Of a DNA stretch of 64,000 nucleotides, positions 18,431 through 27,904 are shown one piece after another. The notes below the pieces were generated by a model, which saw nothing but the letters and a program-made list of their open reading frames with translations, ran no database searches and was not told the origin of the DNA. Made by a program: the position numbers and the translations under genes. Numbering within the stretch: position 1 is the stretch's first letter; each line of letters opens with the position of its first letter. Source of the stretch: Streptomyces seoulensis (GTDB lineage: Bacteria; Actinomycetota; Actinomycetes; Streptomycetales; Streptomycetaceae); the NCBI GenBank assembly GCA_013364255.1, contig CP054936.1, positions 3,936,853-4,000,852 of the forward strand, in the 5' to 3' direction.

Positions 18431-19832
18431 TGCTCAGGGCCGTCGCGCCCAGGACCAGGAGGCTGAGGCCGGTGGCGGCTATCAGGGGGGTGGTGTCCGT
18501 GCCGCCGGTTTCGGCGAGGTTGGGGGCGGGGGCCGTGCCGCCGGCGGTGGCCGGGGTGGGGGCGCTGAGGAGCTGGGTCTTCGTGCCGATCTCGCTGCTC
18601 TGGGTGCGGCAGTCCAGGACGCCGGTGAAGCGCTGGGCGTAGCCGCCGGGGCCGGTGATCGTGAAGTCGTAGGCCTGGTCCTCCTGGAGCGGGACCAGGA
18701 CCGTCCGGGCGGCGCGGGCCGGGATGCTGTGCTCGGCGCCCATCAGCTCGAAGGCGAACGGCTCGTCGCCCTTGTTGGCGGCCTGGATGTCCAGGCCGTC
18801 CTTCGCGCAGTTCTTGGCCGCGGACAGCGCCGGTATCGGGCCCTCGTCGGCCCAGGTGGCGTCGGCCGCCGCGGCGACCGTCGACTCGCTGGAACCGGCC
18901 AGGATCTGTGTCTGGCTGCGGCTGTCGGAGGTGAAGGCGCGGCCGACCGGCACGGTCGTGGAGGCCTGCACCGTCAGTTCGGTCGAGCCCTCCGCGCTGC
19001 CCGAGGCGTGGGACATGTCGCCGCCGTCGCCCTTCGGCACGTCGAAGTACAGGCGGCTGCCGTCCTTCGCGGACGTCACCGGCTTGCCCTTCTCGTCGAC
19101 GATCCGCACCCCGGCGGCGGTGGCGTCGGCCGGCGGCGTCACCGTCACGCCCGCGGCGTTGGTGTGCACCGTCACCGGGCCGAGCCGCCGGCCGGGCCGG
19201 CCGGAGACGGCGGGCGGGTCCAGCGACAGGGACGCCTTGGGCTCGGCCAGGTCGCCCGCGCTGCTCTGGAGGTAGTCCGCGAGCTTCTCGGCCTGCGGGT
19301 CGACGGCGTCGACGTGCGCGCCGTCGGAGTAGCGCCAGATGGCCACCTGGGTGCCGGCCGCCGCGTCCTGCTCGGTCAGGTTCCCGACGCCCGCCTTGGC
19401 CGCCAGCGCCGCCAGGTCGTTCACCTGCGGGTAGGAGTTCTGGAGGATCCAGCGGATCTTCCCGGCGTGCTTGTTGGCGTCGAGCGAGGTGCCGCTCCAG
19501 GGCGTCTCGTAGTACCGGGCGTCCCGCTGCGTGGGGGTGCGCAGGTCGACGCAGTACGTCTGGAGTGTGCCGCCGCCGTCCACGGACATCTCGAACAGGC
19601 CCGCGGACACCTGGTGGTCGCCGCTCTCGTCATGGACGACCGCCGCGCCGTACGTCTTCAGGCCGTCCATGGCCGCGGTGGCGCCGCTCTGGCTCTGCGG
19701 CTGTCCCTCGGCGGCGGCCGGGCCGGCGGCGGACAGCACACCGGCGGCGACGAGTCCGGACGTCAGGGTCACGGCGGCCAGCCGGGCCGCCGCTCTCCCC
19801 CGCGCGGACGGCGCAGAGTACGAAGCACACAC
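18399..19832 (-). CDS. thioester-domain surface protein with LAETG sortase signal
   Basis: 477 residues from GTG 19832, with AAGGGG 7 bases upstream. A signal peptide (AAARLAAVTLTSGLVAAGVLSAAGPAAA) is followed by a thioester domain. Its cysteine lies in TLQTYCVDLRTPTQ and its glutamine in AAGTQVAIWRYSDGA (TQxA motif), the pair that forms an internal Cys-Gln thioester in Gram-positive adhesins. Ig-like beta domains follow. The C-terminus has LAETG, a hydrophobic segment and RKKKTPQN, a class-E sortase signal. The mature protein should be wall-linked and could bind covalently to a surface amine. The overlap with the ABM gene is 32 bases. Confidence 0.9.
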   Translation of the reverse strand: MCASYSAPSARGRAAARLAAVTLTSGLVAAGVLSAAGPAAAEGQPQSQSGATAAMDGLKTYGAAVVHDESGDHQVSAGLFEMSVDGGGTLQTYCVDLRTPTQRDARYYETPWSGTSLDANKHAGKIRWILQNSYPQVNDLAALAAKAGVGNLTEQDAAAGTQVAIWRYSDGAHVDAVDPQAEKLADYLQSSAGDLAEPKASLSLDPPAVSGRPGRRLGPVTVHTNAAGVTVTPPADATAAGVRIVDEKGKPVTSAKDGSRLYFDVPKGDGGDMSHASGSAEGSTELTVQASTTVPVGRAFTSDSRSQTQILAGSSESTVAAAADATWADEGPIPALSAAKNCAKDGLDIQAANKGDEPFAFELMGAEHSIPARAARTVLVPLQEDQAYDFTITGPGGYAQRFTGVLDCRTQSSEIGTKTQLLSAPTPATAGGTAPAPNLAETGGTDTTPLIAATGLSLLVLGATALSIIRKKKTPQN

Positions 19833-20067
19833 AGAATTCCCCTTCGAGCAGGACCCGTTGACGTGGGGGTGCGGTCCCACCAGCAGAATCTCCGAGCTCA
19901 GAAAGCCACGTCGGCATCCTAAAGATCTCCCGCACCAGGGTTTGCTGTCAGATCGTCAGACCGGTGATCCGAATCGGAATCGTTATCCCGCCCGGCCCGG
20001 CCGCCGGCCCCTCCGCCGGCCCCTCCGGTCCAGCCCGTTTGGCCCGTCCGGCCCGTCAGCCCCGCCG

Positions 20068-20559
20068 TCACGTCACCGCGACCGGCTCGCGCTCCTGGTG
20101 GTGAGCCGGCTCGGCGGCCGGGGTCTCCCACTGCGGTTCGGGCCGCTCCGCTCCGGCGTCCGTGTCCCGGGCGGGCCGGGTCGGCGCCGTGCCCGGGTCC
20201 TGCCTGACGGTGCGGCGGAAGGCCGCCGTACCGCGCGACAGGTCGTGGCCGATGGCCACCGCGTCGATGTCCGCCCAGGCGCGGCTGGCGCCGTCGCGGC
20301 TCTCCGAGCGCACCTTGAGCCTGCCCTGCACCACCACGGGGTCCCCCACGTTCAGCGAGGCCACGGTGTTCGCGGCGAGCTGGCGGTTGGCCCACACCGT
20401 GAAGAAGTTGGTGTGGCCGTCCGTCCAGGCGTTCTTCTCCCGGTCCCAGTAGCGCGCGGTGACCGCCAGCCGGAACCGCGCCGACGCGCCCGACTCCGGG
20501 TCGCGGTACATCGGCTGGGTCGCCACGTTGCCCACCGCGCAGATCATCGTCTCGTTCAT
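20068..20559 (-). CDS. ssb: single-stranded DNA-binding protein, paralogue without acidic tip
   Basis: 163 residues from ATG 20559, with GGGAGGGG 9-16 bases upstream; GTG 20562 immediately before it is an alternative. The OB-fold is clear: MICAVGNVATQP, ARFRLAVTARYWD, HTNFFTVWANRQLA and VGDPVVVQGRLKVR. The tail after residue 110 is Pro/Glu-rich and ends REPVAVT, so it lacks the DDxxPF acidic tip by which bacterial SSBs recruit partners. This fits the second Streptomyces SSB (SsbB), linked from memory to chromosome segregation in sporulating hyphae, rather than the essential SsbA. Confidence 0.88.
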   Translation of the reverse strand: MNETMICAVGNVATQPMYRDPESGASARFRLAVTARYWDREKNAWTDGHTNFFTVWANRQLAANTVASLNVGDPVVVQGRLKVRSESRDGASRAWADIDAVAIGHDLSRGTAAFRRTVRQDPGTAPTRPARDTDAGAERPEPQWETPAAEPAHHQEREPVAVT

Positions 20560-20785
20560 CACAGAACCCCTCCCTCGCCCGGCCGTCCGGTCCGGGCGGG
20601 CATGCGTACGGGCCCGTCCCGTACGGCTGCGTCCGCCGCGCCGACCGCGTCCGTCGCGATCGCCGCGGCACCAGACTGCCTCCGCCGGGCCGGGCCCGCT
20701 GGGGCCTGTGGACCACCGCCCGCCTGTGGAAAACTCCGTCACCCGGACGGGCGACGACCTCTTCCCACCGTCGGAGCCGGACGGT

Positions 20786-23752
20786 TCACCGCGCCCCCGG
20801 CCCCGCCCCCGTCACCCGGGCGTACTGCTCCCGCACCTCCCGGTACCGCAGCAGCTCCGCCGCCACCGGGTCCAGGACCCTGGCCCGGCCGCACCCCGCC
20901 GCCGCCTCCCGCAACCGCCGCTCCGCCTCCTGCCCGTACCGCCGTGCTGGGCCACGGGCCGCGATGCGGCAGCTCCACTCCACGATCGGGCCGCCGACGA
21001 TGCCGGCGATCATCAGCAGCACCGGCACCCACAGGTTCGGCGCCAGCACCCCGGCGATCTGGCCGACCAGCCACAGGCCGCCGACGACCTGGAGGATCGT
21101 CATCGAGGCCTGCGCCAGCACCGCGGCCGGCCACCAGCCGGGGCGCGGCGGGCGGCCCGGCGGCAGTCCGGCCCGCGCCGCCAGCTCGTCCAGCGCCTCG
21201 GGCAGCCCCTGCGCCCCGCGCACCGCGGCCTCGCGGATCGCCTGCGCCCACGGCGCCGGCAGCCCCGTCGAGGCCCGGTCGGCGACCGTGCGCACCGCCT
21301 GTTCGACGCGCTGGCGCGCGGTCGCCTCCTCGTCCGGCTGCGTGCGCACCGGGATGCGGCCGGTGGGAGGTTCGCACCGGTCCTGGTACCACCGCCACAG
21401 CCGCAGCCACGGGGTTCCGCAGGCCCGGCCCGCGTTGCGCACCCAGGCGCGTTCGGCCGCCTCGCCCGCCGCCACCGCGCCCACCGCGTCCGCGAGCCGG
21501 GCCGCGAACTCCTCGCGCGCCTCCTCGCTCAGGCCGACGCGCCGGCGCGTGGCGTAGACGGGGCGCAGGCGGTCCGCGGCCGCGTCCACGTCGGCCGAGA
21601 TCCGCCGGCCCGCGGCCCCGCGCTCGGCCACGAACTGGCCGAGCACCTCGCGCAGTTCGGGTACGCCGTCGCCGGTGAGCGCGGACAGCGCGAGCACGGT
21701 CGCACCCGGCTCGCCGTGCTCCCCGAGGGCGATGCCGTCCTCGTCCAGCAGGCGCCGCAGGTCGTCCAGGACCTGGTCGGCGGCCTCGCCGGGCAGCCGG
21801 TCCACCTGGTTGAGGACGACGAACATCACCTCCGCGTGGCCCGCCAGCGGGCGCAGATAGCGCTCGTGGAGGACGGCGTCGGCGTACTTCTCCGGGTCCA
21901 CCACCCAGATGACCGCGTCCACCAACCCCAGGATGCGGTCCACGTGCTCGCGGTGCTGCACGGCGGCCGAGTCGTGGTCGGGCAGGTCCACCAGGACCAG
22001 GCCCCGCAGCTGCGGGTCGGCGTCCGGGCTCTGCACGGGGCGCCTGCGCAGCCGGCCCGGGATGCCGAGCCGGTCGATCAGGCTCGCCGCGCCGTCGCTC
22101 CAGCTGCACGCGATGGGCGCGGCGGTGGTCGGGCGGCGTACGCCGGTCTCCGAGATGGCCACTCCGGCCAGCGCGTTGAACAGCTGCGACTTGCCGCTGC
22201 CGGTCGCGCCCGCGATGGCGATCACGGTGTGCTGCCCGGACAGCCGGCGCCGCGCCGCCGCCTCGTCGAGGACCCGGCCCGCCTCGGCGAGGGTGCGGTT
22301 GTCCAGCCGGGTGCGGGAGAGGCCGACCAGCTCGCGCAGCGCGTCCAGCCGCGAGCGCAGCGGCCCGTCGTACGCGAGGGGCGGGGCGGGCATCGACCGG
22401 GTGACGCGGGGTTCGGCGGGGACGAGGTCGGTGGCGCCGGACTCGGTGACGCGGCGCGCGATCAGCCCGTCGTCCCAGACCCCGTCCGGCTCCCCGGTAC
22501 GGCTGTGGCCGTCGTCGTCGTGCGCCCGCGCGTGTCCGTCGCCGTCACCGCCGCCGTCGCGCACGGGCGCGTGGTGCCCGTCGTCGTACGCCCGGGCGTG
22601 CTGCTCGCCGTCGCGTACGGGCGCGTGTCCGCCGCCGTCGCGTACCGGCGCACGCCCCTCGTCGCTCCGGACGCGCGCGTGGCGAACGTCGTCCTGCACG
22701 CGCGCGTGCCGCTCGTCGTCGCGTACGCGCGCGTACCGGTCCTCGTAGCGCGCGGGCGTCCTGCCGGACCCGTTCCCGGTCGCGCCGTCGCCCGTCCCGG
22801 CGGCGTCCCGCGCGGGTACGGCGGCCCCGCGCGTACGGCCCGTACCGGCGCCGCCCGGACCACCGGGGGTCCCCGACACGCCGCCCGCACTCCCCGACAC
22901 GCCGGAACCCCGGAAGCCGCGGGCGCCCGTCGACCTGCCGTCGCCGCCCGCACCGCCGGCACCCGAGCCACCGGCGGCCGAACCGCCTGACCTGGCCGGT
23001 TCTCCGTACCCGCCACCCCCGGCGGGCCGCGCGGCCCGCTCGGAGGATGGTCTGAACTCCAGCGGTCGCCCACCGCGCTCCGCGCTCCCCCGCCGCGCGC
23101 CGCCCTGGACGCGCTCCGCACCGCTACCGCCCTGGGCGGACTCCCCGCCGCCCCGGACGCGCCGCGGCCTGCCCTGCCCCCGCTCGAAGCCCACCGGGCC
23201 TCGCGCAGAGCCCGCCGGACCCCGCTCGGAGCCCGCCGAGCCCCGTTCGGAGCCGCCCGCGCTCCGCTCAGGGCTCCCCGCGAGACGCTCGGCCACCCTC
23301 ACCCGGGCGAACCCGGACCCCGTTTGGGTGAACTCCGAGGCAGGCTGTGCGTGCCCCGAACCGGACGGCGCCCGCTCGGGCTCCGCTCCGCCCCGCCCCG
23401 TCCGCGCACCGGACGCCACCGATCCCGCACCGGCCGATCCCGCACCGATCGGCCCCGCACCGTTCGGCCCCGGCTCCGGCCCCGACGACGGCGGGACGCG
23501 TTCCGCACCGTCCCCGCCGCCCTCCCGGCCGATCGCCTCCCGGCCGATCGCCTCTCGGCCCATCGCCTCCCGACCCTGCTCGTCCCGGCCCTGCCCTTCA
23601 CAGCCCTGGCCGTGGCCCTGGCCCTGGCCCTGCCCCCGCCCTTCCCGGTCCTGACCTCTGCCCTCGCCCTCCCGGCTCTGCCCCTCCGCGACGACCGTGC
23701 CCTCCGTCCGGGGGGTGTGTTCCGTTTGGTCCTGATCAGTGACGGCGGTCAC
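20786..23752 (-). CDS. YfjP-type dynamin-like GTPase with long disordered N-terminus
   Basis: 988 residues from GTG 23752, starting 3 bases after the stop of the related GTPase gene, hence one operon. Residues 1 to about 420 are low complexity, with GQGQGQGHGQG, a triple GREA(I/M) repeat and an imperfect Arg/Asp/His repeat (HARVRDDE-like units). The GTPase domain follows: G1 GATGSGKSQLFN near residue 508, G3 LVDLPDHDSAA and G4 NQVDRLPG. Two C-terminal hydrophobic segments (MTILQVVGGLWLVGQIAGVL and WVPVLLMIAGIVGG) indicate membrane association. Streptomyces dynamin pairs (DynA/DynB type) stabilise sporulation septa; equivalence is inferred from tandem arrangement and topology. Confidence 0.85.
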   Translation of the reverse strand: MTAVTDQDQTEHTPRTEGTVVAEGQSREGEGRGQDREGRGQGQGQGHGQGCEGQGRDEQGREAMGREAIGREAIGREGGGDGAERVPPSSGPEPGPNGAGPIGAGSAGAGSVASGARTGRGGAEPERAPSGSGHAQPASEFTQTGSGFARVRVAERLAGSPERSAGGSERGSAGSERGPAGSARGPVGFERGQGRPRRVRGGGESAQGGSGAERVQGGARRGSAERGGRPLEFRPSSERAARPAGGGGYGEPARSGGSAAGGSGAGGAGGDGRSTGARGFRGSGVSGSAGGVSGTPGGPGGAGTGRTRGAAVPARDAAGTGDGATGNGSGRTPARYEDRYARVRDDERHARVQDDVRHARVRSDEGRAPVRDGGGHAPVRDGEQHARAYDDGHHAPVRDGGGDGDGHARAHDDDGHSRTGEPDGVWDDGLIARRVTESGATDLVPAEPRVTRSMPAPPLAYDGPLRSRLDALRELVGLSRTRLDNRTLAEAGRVLDEAAARRRLSGQHTVIAIAGATGSGKSQLFNALAGVAISETGVRRPTTAAPIACSWSDGAASLIDRLGIPGRLRRRPVQSPDADPQLRGLVLVDLPDHDSAAVQHREHVDRILGLVDAVIWVVDPEKYADAVLHERYLRPLAGHAEVMFVVLNQVDRLPGEAADQVLDDLRRLLDEDGIALGEHGEPGATVLALSALTGDGVPELREVLGQFVAERGAAGRRISADVDAAADRLRPVYATRRRVGLSEEAREEFAARLADAVGAVAAGEAAERAWVRNAGRACGTPWLRLWRWYQDRCEPPTGRIPVRTQPDEEATARQRVEQAVRTVADRASTGLPAPWAQAIREAAVRGAQGLPEALDELAARAGLPPGRPPRPGWWPAAVLAQASMTILQVVGGLWLVGQIAGVLAPNLWVPVLLMIAGIVGGPIVEWSCRIAARGPARRYGQEAERRLREAAAGCGRARVLDPVAAELLRYREVREQYARVTGAGPGAR

Positions 23753-23755
23753 CGG

Positions 23756-25360
23756 TCACCTCTCCTTCAGCAGTACGGACAGCGCGGCGATCAGTTCGGC
23801 CTGGGGCTCCGGCTGCACTTCCATGGCGTCGAGCGGGGCCAGCCGGCGTTCCCGCTCCACATGCATCACCCGGTCCAGATAGTCGGCGAGCAGCCGCCCC
23901 GCGCGGTCGCGCAGCCGCAGCGCGCCATGGGCGCCGATCCGCTCGGCGAGCCCCTCGCCCGCGGACCGTCCCCGGCGGCCGCCCAGCAGCCCGGTGGCGG
24001 CCAGCGCGGCGACGACCTCGGGGTCCGGCGCGACGCTGCGGTCCAGCTCGCGCACCTCGTCCTCGGCGTACTCCTCCAGCTCGCGCCGCCAGCGCCGGAC
24101 GGCGAGCCCGATGCGGTGCTCGGAGCTCTCCACCGAGGGGGCGCGGTCGGCGAGTCCCGGCGCGGCGGCGGCCGGTTCGCGCCGCCAGGCGTCGTCGACG
24201 CGCTCGTCGGCGGCGGTGACGGCGCACAGCAGCAGCGCGCCCAAGCTCTCCACCAGCGCGTCGAGCAGTTCGCCGGCGGTGCAGTCCAGCGGGAAGGCCC
24301 GCCAGCGTTTCAGGGCGTCCCCGGCGAGCACCGCCCCCGACTGCAACCGGCCCCGCACGCGCGCGTACTCGCCGTCGTAGGCGCTGTCGACGGCCGAGGT
24401 GAGGCGCAGGGCGGCCGAGTACTGGGCGGCGGCGGCGCCGGCCAGTTCGGGCATCCGGGCCTTGAGCGAGTCGAGCAGTCCGTAGGCCGTGCGGGCCGTC
24501 GTGTGCTGCCGGGCGGCGGGGTCCTGCGCCTGCTGGGCGAGCCAGGTCCGCAGCGGGGCCACGGCGGTGGCGGGCAGCAGCCCGCCGCCCCAGGCGGACT
24601 CGGGCAGTTCGGGCACCGTGAAGCGCGGTACGTCGCCGAGCCCGGCCTTGGTGAGCAGCGCGCCGTACTGCCGGGAGACCTCGGAGACGACCTGGTGCGG
24701 CACCCGGTCCAGCACCGTCACCAGCGTCGCGTCGTAGTCCTTGGCGGTGCGCAGCAGATGCCAGGGGACGGCGTCGGCGTACCGGGCGGCGGTGGTGACC
24801 ATCACCCAGATGTCGGCGGCGCAGAGCAACTCGGCGGCCAGGACGCGGTTGTCGGCGACGAGCGAGTCGACGTCGGGGGCGTCCAGCAGGGCGAGGCCGG
24901 GGGGCAGCGTGTCGACGGTCTCGATGCGCAGCACGCGCGGCGTGTCGTCGGGCGCGGGCAGGTCGTCGGCGGGTTCCTGCTGGGGGTCCCAGGCGCGCGC
25001 GAGGCCGGGCAGCACCCGCATGCCGCTGAACCAGTGGTGGTCCTCCGGGTGGCACACCAGCACCGGGTTGCGGGTGGTGGGGCGCAGCACCCCGGCCTCG
25101 CTGACCCGGCGCCCCACCAGGGAGTTGACGAGGGTGGACTTGCCGGCGCCGGTGGAACCGCCGATGACGGCCAGCAGCGGCGCGCCGGGGTCGCGCAGCC
25201 GGGGCACCAGGTAGTCGTCGAGCTGGGCGAGCAGTTCGTCGCGATTGGCGCGCGCGCGTGGCGCCCCCGGGACCGGGAGCGGGAAGCGCGCGGCGGCGAC
25301 ACGGTCGCGCAGGGCGGAGAGTGCGTCGAGCAGCTGAGGCCGTACGTCCAAGGTCACCAC
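23756..25360 (-). CDS. dynamin-family GTPase
   Basis: 534 residues if translation starts at GTG 25360 (VVTLDVRPQLL). GTG 25357 or an upstream ATG at 25399 are alternatives, and no start has a strong ribosome-binding site. The GTPase core shows G1 GGSTGAGKST near residue 66, a switch-I-like RPTTRNPV, G3 LLDAPDVDS and a degenerate G4 LDRVPHQVV. A long helical stalk follows, and no hydrophobic membrane segment is evident, unlike the downstream partner. A soluble/membrane GTPase pair with a 3-base gap is consistent with hetero-oligomers at the membrane. Confidence 0.85.
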   Translation of the reverse strand: MVTLDVRPQLLDALSALRDRVAAARFPLPVPGAPRARANRDELLAQLDDYLVPRLRDPGAPLLAVIGGSTGAGKSTLVNSLVGRRVSEAGVLRPTTRNPVLVCHPEDHHWFSGMRVLPGLARAWDPQQEPADDLPAPDDTPRVLRIETVDTLPPGLALLDAPDVDSLVADNRVLAAELLCAADIWVMVTTAARYADAVPWHLLRTAKDYDATLVTVLDRVPHQVVSEVSRQYGALLTKAGLGDVPRFTVPELPESAWGGGLLPATAVAPLRTWLAQQAQDPAARQHTTARTAYGLLDSLKARMPELAGAAAAQYSAALRLTSAVDSAYDGEYARVRGRLQSGAVLAGDALKRWRAFPLDCTAGELLDALVESLGALLLCAVTAADERVDDAWRREPAAAAPGLADRAPSVESSEHRIGLAVRRWRRELEEYAEDEVRELDRSVAPDPEVVAALAATGLLGGRRGRSAGEGLAERIGAHGALRLRDRAGRLLADYLDRVMHVERERRLAPLDAMEVQPEPQAELIAALSVLLKER

Positions 25361-25686
25361 ATGTGAAGAATGCCCAATTTTGAGGGAATTCTGAAGCATA
25401 TGAGCATGCTCGCGTGCCGACAGAACAGATGGGGCGGAAGGGATCACTGGGACGCGGGCACAGGCCAGGCATAACGAGTGCACAACACCCGGTGCGCGAG
25501 GCGTGAAAAGCGATGCACGATTCGTACCTGCCTGCGATTATCGGGAGCGCTTCACCGAACCTCCACACCGAGCCACGGAGGCGGAGCAGCAGGGACACGG
25601 ACCCGGGAGCCCTATCCTTGTCCCCGGCACCGTCACGGATCGGCCCGCACCGGGCACGACGACCGCGACCGAGGCCACCACACCAG

Positions 25687-25762
25687 GCCCCCGTAGCTCA
25701 GTGGATAGAGCAGGCGCCTTCTAAGCGCTTGGCCGCAGGTTCGAGTCCTGCCGGGGGCGCCA
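25687..25762 (+). tRNA. tRNA-Arg (anticodon TCT)
   Basis: Cloverleaf by eye: acceptor GCCCCCG pairs with CGGGGGC, D arm GCTC...GAGC, anticodon stem GGCGC/GCGCT with loop CTTCTAA, variable loop, T arm GCAGG-TTCGAGT-CCTGC. The anticodon TCT decodes AGA/AGG, rare codons in this genome. The CCA end is encoded (25760-25762). No integrase or attachment duplicate is visible next to it. Confidence 0.95.
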
Positions 25763-25912
25763 CACCCGTACGACGTCCGCAGCCCTCCCCCGGGAGGGTT
25801 GTCTTCTTGGTGGCCCGAAGGCCGGGAACGGTTTCCAGGAAGTCCAGGAAGAGGGGGAAAGATCCGGCTTTGGGGTTGAAGTGGCGCTCACGTCCGGATC
25901 ATTCTTGTCGTC

Positions 25913-27742
25913 ATGTCCCTCGCCGCCGCGCTCGACGTGTCCCATCTGCCCGACTACGCGTACGACTGGGCTCTGGTCGATGTCGAGACGTCCGGTCTGA
26001 TTGCCCGGCGTGACCGGATCCTCTCCGTCGCGGTGCTGACCTTCGGACCGGACGGGGTCCAGACCGGCGAGTACTCCACCCTGCTGAATCCGGGCTGCGA
26101 TCCCGGCCCCGTGCACATCCACGGCTTGACCGCGGAGCGGCTCGACGGCGCCCCGGCCTTCGAACAGGTCGCCGGGCGGATCGGCGCGCTCCTCCAGGAC
26201 CGCGTCATGGTGGCCCACAACGCGCAGTTCGACTACGACTTCCTCGCCCACGAGTTCGCCCGCGCCCGGCTCCACCTCCCCGTGAACCAGCGCCTGTGCA
26301 CCCTCGCCCTCAACCGGCGGGTGGAGCCGCCCGCCGCCGACCTCAGCCTGGCGTCACTGGCCGCGCATTACGGCGTGCCGCAGACCAGCGCCCATGACGC
26401 ACTGGACGACACACGCGTCCTTGCCGGAATCCTCCGGTACTCCCTCGCCGAGGCGGCACGGCTGGACGTCCCGCTGCCGCTGGTGCCCTGCCCGCCCCGG
26501 CAGAATCCGCAGTTCGCGCCCAATCCGCCGAAGACCCCGTGCGCCTACCGGAATCCGGGCCGCCCCGCGCCCGGCGGTCCGCTCGTCCAGGGCATGAAGA
26601 TCGCCATCACGGGAGAGACCGCGACCTCCCGGGCCGAGCTGGTGGCCCGGGCCGTCGCCGCCGGCCTGAACATCATGTCGTCGGTCAGTCGGCACACCAG
26701 CGCTCTCGTCACCAACGACGGGGCCTCGGGCTCGGCGAAGGCACGGCGCGCGATCGCCGAGGGGATCCCGATCGTCGACGAGCACGCGTTCCTCAAGCTG
26801 CTGGGAGAGGTGCGCCCCGGCACACCGCACGAGAGTCAGCCGGCGAGGAGGGTCCCGCAAGCCACGACGCCTCCGGTCACGCCAACGCCGTCCCCGGACG
26901 TGACAGCGACCGTCGCCGCCGTACCGGCCCCGAGGCGGCCCGAATCCACACCGTCCGCCAAGCCGTTCGGCCGTCGGCGGGTACTGGTTCTGGGCGGTAC
27001 GCACGAGGAGGCGTCCGCCGCCCGGACCAGGGTCGTCGAGCTCGGTGGCGCCGCCGCGATCAACCTCTCGGCGAGCGTCACCGACATCGTCCTCTTTCCG
27101 GGGGGCGAGCTCGACCGCCGCATGACCCGCGTCTCCTCGTTGGGCCTGCCGGTCCGCGTACCTTCCTGGCTCGGCGCCCTCTCCTGCGAGCCGGCCGCCT
27201 CTCCCGCCCGGGACGGTGCGACGGCCGACGTCCTGCCGCGCGGCGGGGTCATCGATCTCCCCAGCGCCGGCCACTGGTACGTGAGCGCCTCCTGGGGGCA
27301 GCAGACGAACTGCGAGATCGACGTCGTCGCCTTCGTCCTCGACGAGGACGAACAGGTCTCCTGCGACGAGGACTTCGTCTTCTACAGCGCGCCGGAGAGC
27401 CCCGACGGAGCCATCCGCCTGCTCTGCGACGGCCCGACCGAGCAGACCGTCGCCGTCGACCTGGCGGCGCTCCCACCGGCCGCCCACAGGATCGCCGTCG
27501 CCGCCGCGATCGACGGAGCCGCCACTTTCGGGGACGTCGGAGCGGTTCAGCTGAGCCTCGCCCCGGGCATCGACGCTCCGGTCGCGGCCCAGGCCACTCT
27601 GGATGCCGCCACCAGCGAACGCACCCTGCTCCTCGCCGAGATCTACCGCCGGGGCCCTCGGTGGCGCTTCCGCGCGGTCGGCCAGGGCTACGACCACGGC
27701 TTGGAGACCCTCGTACGCGGCTACGGCGTCGAAGTGGAGTGA
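25913..27742 (+). CDS. DEDDh 3'-5' exonuclease fused to BRCT-like and TerD domains
   Basis: 609 residues from ATG 25913. Domain order: a DnaQ-like exonuclease (residues about 15-185) with LVDVETSG (DxE), AHNAQFDYDFLAHEF and the HD of SAHDALDDTRV, so all DEDDh acidic residues are present; a BRCT domain (about 220-300, GMKIAITGETATSRAELV); a second, weaker BRCT-like segment (about 345-425, RRVLVLGGTHEEASAA); and a TerD/stress-protein domain (about 430-609) with INCEIDVVAF-like WGQQTNCEIDVVAF, VSCDEDFVFY and LLLAEIYRRGPRWRFRAVGQGY. It is cytosolic. The combination links DNA end processing with a calcium-binding tellurite/phage-stress module. A perfect terminator hairpin follows at 27801. Confidence 0.9.
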   Translation: MSLAAALDVSHLPDYAYDWALVDVETSGLIARRDRILSVAVLTFGPDGVQTGEYSTLLNPGCDPGPVHIHGLTAERLDGAPAFEQVAGRIGALLQDRVMVAHNAQFDYDFLAHEFARARLHLPVNQRLCTLALNRRVEPPAADLSLASLAAHYGVPQTSAHDALDDTRVLAGILRYSLAEAARLDVPLPLVPCPPRQNPQFAPNPPKTPCAYRNPGRPAPGGPLVQGMKIAITGETATSRAELVARAVAAGLNIMSSVSRHTSALVTNDGASGSAKARRAIAEGIPIVDEHAFLKLLGEVRPGTPHESQPARRVPQATTPPVTPTPSPDVTATVAAVPAPRRPESTPSAKPFGRRRVLVLGGTHEEASAARTRVVELGGAAAINLSASVTDIVLFPGGELDRRMTRVSSLGLPVRVPSWLGALSCEPAASPARDGATADVLPRGGVIDLPSAGHWYVSASWGQQTNCEIDVVAFVLDEDEQVSCDEDFVFYSAPESPDGAIRLLCDGPTEQTVAVDLAALPPAAHRIAVAAAIDGAATFGDVGAVQLSLAPGIDAPVAAQATLDAATSERTLLLAEIYRRGPRWRFRAVGQGYDHGLETLVRGYGVEVE

Positions 27743-27800
27743 CCCTCGTCCCGCCCGGCGGCCACGCCTGGAGCACGCGCGATCACGTGCGCGCACGCCG

Positions 27801-27830
27801 ACGGCCGGGACCCGTGGGGGTCCCGGCCGT
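27801..27830 (+). terminator. terminator of the exonuclease-TerD gene
   Basis: Perfect 13-bp stem ACGGCCGGGACCC/GGGTCCCGGCCGT with a 4-base loop, followed by TCTTCG. It lies 58 bases after the stop at 27742. Confidence 0.75.
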
Positions 27831-27904
27831 TCTTCGCTGCGCGGACAGGCCTGAGCGACGGATGCCGACGTGAACAAGGGCGCCTCGGCCGCCCCGGCCG
27901 GGCG

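Noticed and set aside
25687..25762. tRNA-Arg considered as the attachment site of an integrated element
   Set aside because: No integrase, excisionase operon or repeated tRNA 3' end was found downstream; the next gene is chromosomal in style. A distant repeat outside the window cannot be excluded.
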